DNA of 64,000 nucleotides from Chryseobacterium sp. JJR-5R (GCF_034047335.1 NZ_CP139137.1:3596001-3660000); one strand, 5' to 3'. Shown: positions 19,549 to 28,083, counted from the first letter of the stretch. A program made the numbers and translations. The notes: a model not told the origin generated them from the sequence alone.

Positions 19549-20898
19549 ATGGCAAAATTAAGAACTGCATATTTCTGTCAGAACTGCGGAACCCAGTACT
19601 CCCAGTGGATGGGACAATGCAAGAACTGTGGAGAATGGAATACCTTGGTGGAAGAAGTCGTTGAAAAGACCTCATCCAAAACACCGCCGTTTTCAAAATT
19701 AAAACAAAACGTAATCAACATCATTGAGGTTGAAACCAGTGAAGAACCGAGAATCAAAACCCCTTCCGAGGAACTGAACCGGGTACTGGGAGGCGGAATT
19801 GTATTAGGTTCCGTTACCTTAATCGGCGGCGAGCCGGGAATCGGTAAATCAACTTTGCTTCTTCAGTTAGCCCTGAAAATGAAGAAAAAAATCTTCTATG
19901 TTTCCGGGGAAGAAAGTGCCTCGCAAATCAAGATGAGAGCCGACCGGTTGACGGATATCCAGAACCCTAACTGCTTTCTTTTTACGGAAACTTCGCTGGA
20001 AAAAATCCTTCACGAAGCGAAAAAGCTGGAGCCGGACTTCGTCATCATCGATTCTATACAAACCCTGCAGTCACAGCTGATTGAGAGCTCACCGGGAACC
20101 GTTTCCCAGATCAGGGAATGTTCCAATGAAATCATCAAATACGCCAAAGAAAACAATGTCCCGGTCTTTCTGGTCGGCCATATCACCAAAGACGGACAGA
20201 TTGCCGGACCGAAAGTCCTGGAACACATGGTGGATGTTGTACTGAACTTTGATGGCGACAGGAACCACCTTTTCCGTTTATTAAGAGCCAACAAGAACCG
20301 TTTCGGGTCTACTGCCGAAATCGGGATCTATGAAATGGTTTCCCAGGGTTTAAAGGAAATTAAAAACCCTTCCGAAATCTTAATTACTAAAAAATTCGAG
20401 GAACTTTCCGGAAACTCCGTTGCCGTTACTTTGGAAGGCAACCGGCCGATGCTTTTGGAAATCCAGGCACTGGTGAGTACGGCCGTCTATGGTACGCCAC
20501 AAAGAAGCTCTACAGGATTTGATGCAAAAAGGCTGAATATGCTTTTGGCAGTCCTGGAAAAAAGAGCAGGTTTCCAATTGGGTGCAAAAGATGTTTTCTT
20601 AAATATCACCGGGGGAATTAAAACCGATGACCCGGCACTGGACCTGGCCGTAGTGGCCTCTATCCTTTCTTCCAATGAAGACATTGCCATTTCCGAGCAT
20701 TACTGTTTTGCAGGGGAAATCGGGCTGAGCGGTGAAATCAGGCCGATCGCACAGGCCGAACAGCGGATTACCGAAGCGGAAAAGTTAGGCTATGAAAAGA
20801 TTTTTATTTCCAATCTAAATAAACTTCCGAAGAAGAAATTCGGGATCAAGATTGAAGAAGTGAGCAAAATTGAGGATTTTCACGAAAGGCTTTTTTAA
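19549..20898 (+). CDS. radA: DNA repair protein RadA/Sms
   Basis: A 449-residue RecA-like branch-migration ATPase. The N-terminal C4 zinc finger (Cys10, Cys13, Cys24, Cys27) is followed by the ATPase core with Walker A G-G-E-P-G-I-G-K-S-T near residues 93-102, the RadA-specific K-N-R-F-G motif near residue 250, and a C-terminal Lon-protease-like domain lacking peptidase activity. It helps process recombination intermediates in the cytoplasm. Length and motif order are normal. A methyltransferase gene follows 21 bases later in the same direction, so co-transcription is possible. Confidence 0.96.
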   Translation: MAKLRTAYFCQNCGTQYSQWMGQCKNCGEWNTLVEEVVEKTSSKTPPFSKLKQNVINIIEVETSEEPRIKTPSEELNRVLGGGIVLGSVTLIGGEPGIGKSTLLLQLALKMKKKIFYVSGEESASQIKMRADRLTDIQNPNCFLFTETSLEKILHEAKKLEPDFVIIDSIQTLQSQLIESSPGTVSQIRECSNEIIKYAKENNVPVFLVGHITKDGQIAGPKVLEHMVDVVLNFDGDRNHLFRLLRANKNRFGSTAEIGIYEMVSQGLKEIKNPSEILITKKFEELSGNSVAVTLEGNRPMLLEIQALVSTAVYGTPQRSSTGFDAKRLNMLLAVLEKRAGFQLGAKDVFLNITGGIKTDDPALDLAVVASILSSNEDIAISEHYCFAGEIGLSGEIRPIAQAEQRITEAEKLGYEKIFISNLNKLPKKKFGIKIEEVSKIEDFHERLF

Positions 20899-20919
20899 CA
20901 AACACACAAATGTACCATA

Positions 20920-21588
20920 ATGAAAACCGGTATTCTGGATTATTACAACAACCTTGCGAAAACGTATGATGAAAACCGGTTTGGGAATTCCTACGGTCAA
21001 TATATCGATCGGCAGGAAAAAAATTTCCTGATGTCTTTTTTCAAAGATAAAAAATATTCAAAAGTTCTTGATCTGGGATGCGGTACTGGCCGCTTGCTGG
21101 ATTTTGCAACCCATGGAGCAGATTTCAGTGAAGAAATGCTGGATATGGCCAGGAAAAAGCATTCCGGAAAAATTTTATTAAAAGGTAAAATTTCAAAAAT
21201 TCCCTTTGCAGATGAATTTAACTGTATTTTCTGTTTTCATGTAATCATGCATCAAAACATAAAAGAAACGGAAGCTTTTCTAAATGAATGTTATTCGAAA
21301 CTGAATAAAAAAGGAACTTTAATTTTCGATTATCCAACTAAAAGAAGGCAGAAAGTTGTTTCTCCGCAGGAAGATTGGCATGCAAGTAACTGCTTTACAC
21401 CAAAAGAGATTTCTGAAATATCCGAAAAAAGATGGAAAATAGAAAATACGACCGGAATTTTACTGTTCCCGATTCACAGAATTCCTAAAAGCCTTAGAAA
21501 ATTTTTTCTTCCTCTGGATATTTTATTGTGTAAAACATTTCTAAAAAACTGGGCTTCTTATCACATTGCTATTTTGGAAAAGAGATGA
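20920..21588 (+). CDS. Class I SAM-dependent methyltransferase
   Basis: A 222-residue Rossmann-fold methyltransferase. Motif I is clear (V-L-D-L-G-C-G-T-G-R-L-L, near residues 44-55), and the post-I acidic region A-D-F-S-E-E-M-L-D-M-A follows, as in the methyltransferase type 11 family. The C-terminal part is lysine-rich and AT-rich in codon use, unlike the flanking radA. The stop overlaps the start of the VanW-like gene by four bases (ATGA), so the two are coupled. Substrate is unknown; a small molecule or cell-envelope precursor is as likely as anything. Confidence 0.85.
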   Translation: MKTGILDYYNNLAKTYDENRFGNSYGQYIDRQEKNFLMSFFKDKKYSKVLDLGCGTGRLLDFATHGADFSEEMLDMARKKHSGKILLKGKISKIPFADEFNCIFCFHVIMHQNIKETEAFLNECYSKLNKKGTLIFDYPTKRRQKVVSPQEDWHASNCFTPKEISEISEKRWKIENTTGILLFPIHRIPKSLRKFFLPLDILLCKTFLKNWASYHIAILEKR

Positions 21589-22292
21589 AACATCAGTTAA
21601 GAAAATGGCTCCCCTATCATTGGAAAATGCAGTTGAAACTATTGCAAAGATATTTTGATGAAAGAAAAAACCAATATTGTTACTCGAAAAATTACAACCT
21701 GGATAAAATTGGAAAACATGAGATTGAACTTCGCCAAATTATTAAAAAAAGTGAGTTTCATGAGAATAAAATTCATAATTTAAAAATTGTCGGAGAAAAA
21801 ATAAACAATCTTATTATTAATCCCAATGAAGTTTTTTCTTTCTGGAAGTTGATTGGAAGACCTACTGAAAACAATGGCTTTAAAGAAGGAAGAAATTTGA
21901 TTAACAACAATATTTCAAGTGATTTCGGAGGCGGAATCTGTCAGTTTTCTTCCATTTTATATTTTCTTGCTTTACAGTCTGGTTTAAAAATCATTGAGAG
22001 ATTTAATCATTCCATTGATATTTATAAAGAGTATGAGCGTTTTACTCCTTTAGGATCGGACTGTACGGTTGTCTATGGCTATAAAGACCTGCAGATACAG
22101 AATCCGTTTTCATTTCCTGTTCAATTAAAATGTCTGGTTAGTAATAATGAACTTACGATTAGCTTGATCTCTTCAGAAGAAATCTTTAAAATACCCATTG
22201 ATTTTAAATATTCAGAAACGGGAAGAGGAGTTTGGGTAGAAACACTTGGTAACAATAGGATTCTGACTAAAAATTTCTATATTCGTTTATGA
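21585..22292 (+). CDS. VanW-family protein
   Basis: A 235-residue protein with the complete VanW core: the N-E-V-F-S-F-W-K segment, G-R-N-L-I, the glycine-rich G-G-G-I-C-Q-F-S-S motif with its conserved Cys near residue 125, H-S-I-D-I-Y, and P-L-G-S-D-C-T-V. VanW occurs in some vancomycin-resistance clusters as an accessory gene without an established reaction. Here it has no other van gene nearby, so a resistance role should not be assumed. It overlaps the genes on both sides by ATGA junctions. Strongly AT-rich codons suggest either low expression or transfer together with the methyltransferase. Confidence 0.87.
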   Translation: MKHQLRKWLPYHWKMQLKLLQRYFDERKNQYCYSKNYNLDKIGKHEIELRQIIKKSEFHENKIHNLKIVGEKINNLIINPNEVFSFWKLIGRPTENNGFKEGRNLINNNISSDFGGGICQFSSILYFLALQSGLKIIERFNHSIDIYKEYERFTPLGSDCTVVYGYKDLQIQNPFSFPVQLKCLVSNNELTISLISSEEIFKIPIDFKYSETGRGVWVETLGNNRILTKNFYIRL

Positions 22293-22882
22293 ATTATTTA
22301 GCCCATTCCTTTTTATCTTTCACTGACGGGCAGATTGTCGGGCAGTTCCTCGAAGATTTTATCCGGAACAAAGACCGGTATTCTTTCCCGAAAGATATCC
22401 AGGACGGAATCATTCTGCACCGGGCCGTTGACACGTTCACAGATTCCCATTCGGCGATCCATGAAGCCAAAAAAGCATTTGCACCGCTGGTAAGGTTATA
22501 TGCCGGAGCATTCGTAGATGTAGCAATGGATTATTTTGTAGCCAATGATTTACATTTAAACTCACTGAAAGGCTGGAAAGACCATTCACGGAAAGTCTAC
22601 CGCGTCCTGAATGAACATTATGAATTTCTCCCTGAAAATTTCCGAAGGATGCTTGAAAAAATGGAACAGGACGACTGGCTTTACCATTACCGTTACGACC
22701 AGAATATCAAATTCAGCATGCGGAATGTACTGAACAAGGCAAAATATTTAGATAAAGATATTCCTGTATTTGAGGCTTTCCTGGACCATAAAGATATGCT
22801 CCAAAAATGCTATGACGATTTTTTTCCTGATCTGCTGGAACATGCCAAAGGAATCAATGCACTTTTACAGCTGGAAAACTAA
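22289..22882 (+). CDS. AcpH-like acyl carrier protein phosphodiesterase family protein
   Basis: A 197-residue member of the AcpH (DUF479) family, HD-like helical phosphodiesterases that can remove the phosphopantetheine arm from acyl carrier protein. The opening M-N-Y-L-A-H-S-F-L-S and the segment D-G-I-I-L-H-R-A-V-D-T-F-T-D-S-H are family signatures and contain metal-ligand His and Asp residues. The C-terminal region ends in a helical A-K-G-I-N-A-L-L. Its start overlaps the VanW gene (ATGA). Base composition returns to normal here, so the AT-rich pair upstream stands out. It converges on, and overlaps by four bases, the DUF6702 gene on the other strand. Confidence 0.85.
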   Translation: MNYLAHSFLSFTDGQIVGQFLEDFIRNKDRYSFPKDIQDGIILHRAVDTFTDSHSAIHEAKKAFAPLVRLYAGAFVDVAMDYFVANDLHLNSLKGWKDHSRKVYRVLNEHYEFLPENFRRMLEKMEQDDWLYHYRYDQNIKFSMRNVLNKAKYLDKDIPVFEAFLDHKDMLQKCYDDFFPDLLEHAKGINALLQLEN

Positions 22883-23379
22883 AATTGTTGGAATAAATAA
22901 CGGTTTGGATACGTCAGTCTTTCACTTTTTCTTTCTCCGTTGACAATGATGTGGACAATATTCATCTGGTCGTCAAACAGGTTATAGAGAATGCTTACGG
23001 CTGCTTCCACCTTTTTGGGGCTGTCAATTTTTTCAGATTCCAGATAAATATTTACCGATTCATGGTCTTCTTCATAACCGATGAAGTTTACTTTGAGAAA
23101 TGTATTGTTGGATTTAAGCTTAAAGTATTCAGCAGCATAATTTTTAAATACCTCCTGAAGCGGTGCCTTAAATTTCGGATCATTAAAATGAAGTGATTTC
23201 CCGTATTTTTCATTCAGTCCGTTCTCAAGGTCGTCCAGAAAAAAACGTCCTGTTACTTCAAAAGTTTTGGACTTCGGGTTATAGTTAATCTCCACTGATC
23301 CTACATGATAAGGATGTTTTGCTTTCGTAAAAGAGCAAAGCAGTAGTAAGGGAAATAACAGGAAAAATATTTTTTTCAT
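22879..23379 (-). CDS. DUF6702-family exported protein
   Basis: A 166-residue protein with an N-terminal signal peptide (hydrophobic residues 3-17, then …T-K-A). The mature protein opens H-P-Y-H-V-G-S-V-E-I-N-Y-N, followed by an alternating strand pattern and a D-D-L-E segment, as in Bacteroidota DUF6702 proteins of unknown function. It often sits near M1 peptidases in flavobacteria, and one lies about 1.2 kb away here. It starts at the base where the toxin gene upstream stops, so it may be co-transcribed with the toxin-antitoxin pair, which would be unusual. No catalytic motif is visible. Confidence 0.65.
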   Translation of the reverse strand: MKKIFFLLFPLLLLCSFTKAKHPYHVGSVEINYNPKSKTFEVTGRFFLDDLENGLNEKYGKSLHFNDPKFKAPLQEVFKNYAAEYFKLKSNNTFLKVNFIGYEEDHESVNIYLESEKIDSPKKVEAAVSILYNLFDDQMNIVHIIVNGERKSERLTYPNRYLFQQF

Positions 23380-23678
23380 TATAGTAAATCAATTATTTTT
23401 TGCGGATCCTGTCTCATGTCAAAGAAAAGCAGAACAATGATCCTTTCTTTGGCTTCTGTTCTGAAGAACATTCTTACATGTTTTTTACCGATTAAAACAC
23501 TTCGCGTATTTTTTGTCGATTTTTGAAATTGCTGATAATACCCTTTCTCTAAATCGGTTACGATTCTCTGTACATCTTCAAGAAAAATTCTGATCTCCCG
23601 GTAAGTCCAGGTAATTTCTAGAAAAGCGATATGATCCGATAAAGTTTCCCTTGCTATTTTTGAGAATTCAACCTGCAT
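23379..23678 (-). CDS. RelE/ParE-superfamily toxin-like protein
   Basis: A 99-residue basic protein with the ParE/RelE pattern: the opening V-E-F-S-K-I-A-R-E-T-L-S-D-H, a helical stretch, then beta strands K-H-V-R-M-F-F-R and E-R-I-I-V-L-L-F-F-D-M-R-Q-D-P, which is the R-I-x-x-L-x-F-F-D-x-R-x-x-P signature of the superfamily. Members either cleave mRNA on the ribosome or poison gyrase; which applies here is unclear. The gene overlaps its presumed antitoxin by 25 bases, an arrangement typical of co-regulated type II pairs. The downstream DUF6702 gene starts in its stop codon. Confidence 0.72.
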   Translation of the reverse strand: MQVEFSKIARETLSDHIAFLEITWTYREIRIFLEDVQRIVTDLEKGYYQQFQKSTKNTRSVLIGKKHVRMFFRTEAKERIIVLLFFDMRQDPQKIIDLL

Positions 23679-23896
23679 ATTTCCCCGTCAATATATTTAA
23701 AAAACGCTTCTTTTGAAATAAGGTCTTCATCCTTTAAACTCGCTCCATATTCTTCAATCCTTTCAAAAACATGTACAGGTAGCCCTTCTACAGTTTCATA
23801 TTCTGCATTGATAATTTTTACTCCTTTTAAACTTTCCAGAAGCTTTTTAATAAAGGGGTAATCATCCTGGTTTTCTATTTCTATTGTAAGGTTCAT
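23654..23896 (-). CDS. Putative antitoxin of the RelE/ParE-type pair
   Basis: An 80-residue acidic protein directly upstream of, and overlapping, the toxin gene. The ATG at 23896 is chosen; the frame extends 22 codons further up, but that region contains the promoter-like element. The sequence M-N-L-T-I-E-I-E-N-Q-D-D-Y-P-F-I-K-K-L-L followed by a flexible acidic C-terminus (D-E-D-L-I-S-K-E-A-F) fits a short antitoxin whose tail wraps the toxin. No named DNA-binding domain is obvious. Assignment rests on gene order, size and overlap. Confidence 0.6.
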   Translation of the reverse strand: MNLTIEIENQDDYPFIKKLLESLKGVKIINAEYETVEGLPVHVFERIEEYGASLKDEDLISKEAFFKYIDGEICRLNSQK

Positions 23897-23911
23897 CAAT
23901 TTGATTTTATA

Positions 23912-23919
23912 CAAAGTTA
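23912..23919 (-). promoter_or_regulatory. Candidate -7 element of the toxin-antitoxin operon
   Basis: The minus strand reads TAACTTTG (TAnnTTTG), 16 bases upstream of the antitoxin ATG. It lies in the short divergent gap with the HupE/UreJ-like gene. Confidence 0.4.
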
Positions 23920-23961
23920 AAATAAATTTTGTATCATCGCATTTCGAAAAATAATTTAACA

Positions 23962-24540
23962 ATGCAGGACTTTTTATTTTACCTCAACCTGGGCTGGGAA
24001 CATATTATTTCGCTGGATGCACTGGACCATCAGCTGTTTGTACTGGCTTTAATTGCCGTATATTCCTTTAATGACCTGAAGAAAATCTTGATTCTGGTTA
24101 CGGCTTTTACCATCGGGCATTCCATTACCCTCGCACTGAGTATTTTTGATATCGTCAGGATCAATTCCGCTTGGGTGGAATTCCTGATTCCGCTGACCAT
24201 TGTCATTACCTCACTGGATAACATCCTGATGAAAAATAAAAAGCAGACGCTGATGAAAGCCAATTATTACCTGGCCCTGGTTTTCGGGCTGATCCACGGG
24301 ATGGGCTTTGCCAATACCGCCAGGGTGATGATTGCCAAGAGCCAGGGTATTGCCGTTCCGCTTCTGGGCTTCAATATCGGACTGGAATTAGGGCAGATTG
24401 CCATTGTTTTCGGTATTTTAATCCTGCTGTTTATCCTGCTTAAGGTTTTTAAAGTCAACCAGAAAGACTGGGTACTTTTTGTTTCTTCAGGGGTCTTTGC
24501 CTTATCATTAAAAATGACGCTGGAAAGAATTCCTTTTTAA
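23962..24540 (+). CDS. HupE/UreJ-like integral membrane protein
   Basis: A 192-residue membrane protein with about six helices and the HupE/UreJ_2 layout: N-terminal G-W-E-H-I-I-S-L-D-A-L-D-H, then T-I-G-H-S-I-T-L-A, and later L-I-H-G-M-G-F-A. The conserved His and Asp residues in these helices are thought to bind nickel or another metal. A TTG-initiated frame begins 11 codons earlier, but the ATG at 23962 matches the family start. No urease or hydrogenase genes are nearby, as is usual for this branch in flavobacteria, so the transported metal is uncertain. It is divergent from the toxin-antitoxin operon. Confidence 0.85.
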   Translation: MQDFLFYLNLGWEHIISLDALDHQLFVLALIAVYSFNDLKKILILVTAFTIGHSITLALSIFDIVRINSAWVEFLIPLTIVITSLDNILMKNKKQTLMKANYYLALVFGLIHGMGFANTARVMIAKSQGIAVPLLGFNIGLELGQIAIVFGILILLFILLKVFKVNQKDWVLFVSSGVFALSLKMTLERIPF

Positions 24541-24576
24541 GGCTGAAACTTTTCCGGCTTTTCAGCTACTTATTAT

Positions 24577-24584
24577 TATATTTG
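24577..24584 (+). promoter_or_regulatory. Candidate -7 element of the M1 peptidase gene
   Basis: TATATTTG matches TAnnTTTG and ends 24 bases before the chosen ATG at 24609. No convincing -33 TTG was found. Confidence 0.4.
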
Positions 24585-24608
24585 AAAATCCTTAAAACAA
24601 TTTCGGTT

Positions 24609-26996
24609 ATGAAATTAAAAGTTGCCATACTTTCCCTTTCTGTATTTGCGTATACAGGTTTCACCGCACAAAATATTCAGAACAATCCGGGGAGCAACCA
24701 CGGAAACAGGTTTGAACAGCTGGGCACCATCCTTCCTACGCCAAATATTTACAGAACCGCTTCGGGAGCACCGGGCCACGGCTACTGGCAGAACAGAGCC
24801 GATTACAATATTACGGCATATCTTGATGAAGATAAAAGAAACCTTAAAGGTTCTGAAACCATCACTTACTATAACAATTCCCCGGATGAGCTGGATTACA
24901 TCTGGCTCCAGCTGGACGAAAACCAGCAGTCGACGGTAAAAAAAGCGGATTTCCCTTCCTCCTCTACCCTTCCGAAAGCATCCAACGATCAGCAGCTGCG
25001 CCCGACAGAATTGCCCCTTTCAGATAACGGATACGGCGTGAACCTTGAAAAAGTAACGGATGCTTCCGGAACGCCTCTGAAATATACCGTCAATAAAACC
25101 ATGATGCGTATTGACCTGCCTAAAGTCCTGAAAAAGGGAGATAAGCTTGTTTTTAAAATCGACTGGAACTACAATATCCCGAACCGGATAAAAATGGGCG
25201 GCCGAGGCGGATATGAAAACTTTGCTGAAGACGGAAACGACCTGTATACCATGACCCAGTGGTATCCGAGAATGTGCGTGTACAGCGATTTCCACGGATG
25301 GCAGAACCACCAGTTTACCGGACGCGGGGAATTTGCCCTGGTTTTCGGGAACTTTAAAGTTTCCATGAACGTTCCTGCAGACCATGTGGTAGGCGGAACC
25401 GGCGAATGTAAAAACTACGATCAGGTATTGACACCTGACCAGCTGGCGAGATATAATAAATCCAGAACAGCAGCAGAGCCGGTTGAGATTGTGACGCTGG
25501 ATGAAGCCAGAAAAGCGGAAAAAAACCATTCAAAACAGAGAAAAACCTGGAATTTCGAAGCCAATGACGTACGGGACTTTGCATGGACGTCTTCGAGAAA
25601 ATTCGTATGGGACGGAATGGGCGTTACCATTCCTGAAAACAACAATAAGGTAATGGCCATGAGCTTTTATCCAAAAGAAGCGTATAACTTATACCGTAAA
25701 TATTCAACAAAAGCCGTAGCGCACACCATCAAAACCTATTCGGAATTTACAATTCCGTACCCTTACCCGGTTGCCCAATCGGTAGAAGCAGCCAACGGCA
25801 TGGAATATCCGATGATCTGCTTCAACTACGGAAGAACGGAAAAAGACGGAACCTATTCCGAAGGCATCAAAAACGGGATGCTGGGCGTGGTGATCCACGA
25901 AGTAGGACACAACTTCTTCCCGATGATCATCAACTCAGACGAAAGGCAGTGGAGCTGGATGGATGAAGGCCTGAATACATTTGTGGAATACCTTACGGAA
26001 GAACGCTGGGACAATAAATTCCCATCCAAAAGAGGACCGGCCTGGACGATTACAGACTATATGAAGCTTCCGAAAGACCAGTTGGAACCCATCATGTCAA
26101 ACTCGGAAAACATTATTCAGTTCGGCCCGAATGCCTATTCAAAACCGGCAACAGGGTTAAATATCCTCCGTGAAACCATTATGGGGCGCGAACTTTTTGA
26201 TAAAGCATTTAAAACCTATGCCAAAAGGTGGGCATTCAGGCATCCTGAACCTGCTGATTTCTTCCGCACCATGGAAGACGCAAGCGGTGAAGACCTGGAC
26301 TGGTTCTGGAGAGGCTGGTTCTACGGGACGGATCCTGTAGACATCGCTATTGACAAAGTAACCATTGCAGCCCCTGATTTAAATACCGCCCCGAGGGAAA
26401 CTAAAGAGATAAAATATAAAGTAGACAAACCTGCCCAGAATGATTTTGAAGACATCTCTAAAATCAGGAACAGAACGGATAAAAACATTACCTTCTACGT
26501 AGATAAAGACAAAGAAGCCCAGGATTTTTATTACCGGTATGACAGAGGCCAGGAAAAAGTAGACAATACCAAGGAATACATCTTCAAATCTGAGGGTACC
26601 GAACCGTTAACGCAAAAGGAAAAGGATAAATTTAAAAACCTTACGGCCTATCAGATTGACTTTACCAATAAAGGCGGGCTGGTAATGCCGGTGATCCTTG
26701 AGTTCACCTTTGAGGACGGAACCAAATCAACGGATAAGTCCTCTGCACAGATCTGGAGACTGAATGAGCAGAAGGCATCCAAGACCTATTATTTCGACAA
26801 AAAACTGAAATCCATCCAGCTGGATCCGATGAGGGAAACCGCTGATATTGACACTTCAAACAATTTCTGGAGCAGCGACGGCGGAAATACCCAGGTTTCT
26901 AAATTCGATCTCTTTAAGCAGAAAGAAGCCGGAAGCACAAGAGGTGCCTCCAGCGGCAGGGTCAACCCGATGCAGGCGGCAGGGAAGAAAAATTAA
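24609..26996 (+). CDS. Exported M1-family zinc metallopeptidase
   Basis: A 795-residue gluzincin with a signal peptide (…Y-T-G-F-T-A-Q). The zinc site is intact: H430-E431-V-G-H434 and the third ligand Glu453, 19 residues after His434. The exopeptidase loop preceding it reads N-G-M-E-Y-P-M-I, a variant of the usual G-A-M-E-N. The N-terminal beta domain spans about 50-300. The C-terminal 200 residues are a beta-rich, charged extension, ending with a low-complexity G/S/R/N tail without an obvious type IX sorting signal. The frame could start nine codons earlier at a TTG, but the ATG gives a proper signal peptide. It probably degrades peptides in the periplasm or at the surface. Confidence 0.9.
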   Translation: MKLKVAILSLSVFAYTGFTAQNIQNNPGSNHGNRFEQLGTILPTPNIYRTASGAPGHGYWQNRADYNITAYLDEDKRNLKGSETITYYNNSPDELDYIWLQLDENQQSTVKKADFPSSSTLPKASNDQQLRPTELPLSDNGYGVNLEKVTDASGTPLKYTVNKTMMRIDLPKVLKKGDKLVFKIDWNYNIPNRIKMGGRGGYENFAEDGNDLYTMTQWYPRMCVYSDFHGWQNHQFTGRGEFALVFGNFKVSMNVPADHVVGGTGECKNYDQVLTPDQLARYNKSRTAAEPVEIVTLDEARKAEKNHSKQRKTWNFEANDVRDFAWTSSRKFVWDGMGVTIPENNNKVMAMSFYPKEAYNLYRKYSTKAVAHTIKTYSEFTIPYPYPVAQSVEAANGMEYPMICFNYGRTEKDGTYSEGIKNGMLGVVIHEVGHNFFPMIINSDERQWSWMDEGLNTFVEYLTEERWDNKFPSKRGPAWTITDYMKLPKDQLEPIMSNSENIIQFGPNAYSKPATGLNILRETIMGRELFDKAFKTYAKRWAFRHPEPADFFRTMEDASGEDLDWFWRGWFYGTDPVDIAIDKVTIAAPDLNTAPRETKEIKYKVDKPAQNDFEDISKIRNRTDKNITFYVDKDKEAQDFYYRYDRGQEKVDNTKEYIFKSEGTEPLTQKEKDKFKNLTAYQIDFTNKGGLVMPVILEFTFEDGTKSTDKSSAQIWRLNEQKASKTYYFDKKLKSIQLDPMRETADIDTSNNFWSSDGGNTQVSKFDLFKQKEAGSTRGASSGRVNPMQAAGKKN

Positions 26997-26999
26997 TAA

Positions 27000-27031
27000 A
27001 AAAAACGGCTCATTGATTTCAATGGCCGTTT
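27000..27031. terminator. Bidirectional terminator after the M1 peptidase gene
   Basis: AAAAACGGC…CATTG pairs with CAATG…GCCGTTTTT around an ATTT loop with one bulge. A- and T-runs flank it, serving both convergent genes. Confidence 0.85.
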
Positions 27032-27038
27032 TTTATTT

Positions 27039-27593
27039 TTAAAGAATAGAGAACGTTGCGATAATGGTACTTTTCTCATCCAGTGAATTAGGGTTGGTTA
27101 CCGTAATTCCGTATTCTCCCGGAGGCTTGTCCTTTAAAGTGATTAGGTATGAGCTCTCCCCGTATTTTTTTCCTGTGAAAGCAAGATAATGCAGCTTATT
27201 CGTTTTCGTAGTTCCAAAAGTATTAACGGAAGCCATCTCCGCTCTTCTGAATTTTTTGTTGGAATCGAACTCAAAAATTTTGATGATTGCCATCGGATCC
27301 GTGTTGTTGTCTACAGCCCTTACGATGAACTGGATGTCATCTCCTGACTTTACTTTTGTAGCAGAACAGCAGCCGTCGATCTGCAGTTTGGATCTTATAC
27401 TTCCAAAACCGGTAATCACCATTCCCGCATTCATGGCAGAACGGGTTTGTGTGGCATGTTTTTCCAACAGCACCGTACTGTGATCCGGCTTCAGCATTAA
27501 GCATTCGCCGATAAATTCCGGTTCTTCCATATTCTGGGCATACACAGCGGTACCGCAGAAGCTGATTGCAGCTAATAGTAAAATTTTTCTCAT
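27039..27593 (-). CDS. Exported protein of unknown function
   Basis: A 184-residue protein with a clear signal peptide (…G-T-A-V-Y-A-Q). I do not recognise the family. The mature part contains a D-G-C-C pair of adjacent cysteines near residue 74, preceded by an isolated Cys near residue 31, and a C-terminal beta-sandwich-like stretch (S-S-Y-L-I-T-L-K-D…P-P-G-E-Y-G-I-T-V) that resembles surface-exposed Ig-like strands. It converges on the M1 peptidase gene and shares its terminator. It lies divergently upstream of groES but is not obviously connected to chaperonin function. Confidence 0.6.
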   Translation of the reverse strand: MRKILLLAAISFCGTAVYAQNMEEPEFIGECLMLKPDHSTVLLEKHATQTRSAMNAGMVITGFGSIRSKLQIDGCCSATKVKSGDDIQFIVRAVDNNTDPMAIIKIFEFDSNKKFRRAEMASVNTFGTTKTNKLHYLAFTGKKYGESSYLITLKDKPPGEYGITVTNPNSLDEKSTIIATFSIL

Positions 27594-27692
27594 TTAACTC
27601 AGTTTTCTTAATTATTCTGCAAAAATATCATTTAATTCCAAATAAAAAAGGCCTTTGCATCAATTTATTTCAATTCCCGGATCAAACAAATA

Positions 27693-27767
27693 TCTGCCAA
27701 AATTTCACATTAGCCTGTAAAAATTCTGCCATTTCAGACAAAGACCGGTGATGGCATACATTTAGCC
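27693..27767 (+). promoter_or_regulatory. Sigma-54-like promoter region upstream of groES
   Basis: TGGCATACATTTAGCC at 27752-27767 has the GG-N10-GC spacing of a -24/-12 element (consensus TGGCAC-N5-TTGC; deviations at T for C and A for T). An inverted repeat TGCCAT (27727) / ATGGCA (27751) overlaps it, and TCTGCCA occurs at 27693 and again at 27725, 32 bases apart, which is about three helical turns. The putative start site would give a leader of about 28 bases. No TAnnTTTG element is present. The functional reading is inference. Confidence 0.4.
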
Positions 27768-27804
27768 AATTACAAGACAGAATAATTAAAACATTAAACA
27801 TATT

Positions 27805-28083
27805 ATGTCAGTAAACTTTAAACCATTAGCAGACAGAGTTTTGATCGAGCCGATCGCTGCAGAAACTAAAACCGCTTCAGGTATTATTATTCCGGACACG
27901 GCAAAAGAAAAACCACAGGAAGGCACCGTGGTAGCAGCGGGTCCCGGTAAAAAAGACGAGCCTACGACGGTACAGGTAGGTGACAAAGTTCTTTACGGTA
28001 AATATTCAGGTTCTGAATTAAAACTGGACGGAAAAGATTATTTAATTGTGAAAGAAAGTGATCTTTTAGGAATTATTGGGTAA
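27805..28083 (+). CDS. groES: Co-chaperonin GroES
   Basis: A 92-residue Hsp10 that caps the GroEL chamber. The sequence [13 protein letters not shown] at the start, the mobile-loop region around residues 18-33 ending in the I-I-I-P of the GroEL-contacting hydrophobic tripeptide, and the [11 protein letters not shown] motif are all normal. It heads the chaperonin operon, but groEL does not follow directly: a four-helix-bundle gene lies between. The stop is only three bases before the first arm of the pairable repeat at 28086. Confidence 0.97.
   Translation: MSVNFKPLADRVLIEPIAAETKTASGIIIPDTAKEKPQEGTVVAAGPGKKDEPTTVQVGDKVLYGKYSGSELKLDGKDYLIVKESDLLGIIG

Noticed and set aside
21585..22292. Vancomycin resistance locus
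   Set aside because: VanW alone, without ligase, dehydrogenase, dipeptidase or VanRS genes, does not make a resistance cluster.
25020..25660. Several overlapping minus-strand frames in the M1 peptidase gene
   Set aside because: Multiple alternative frames at one place, no start context, inside a conserved coding region.
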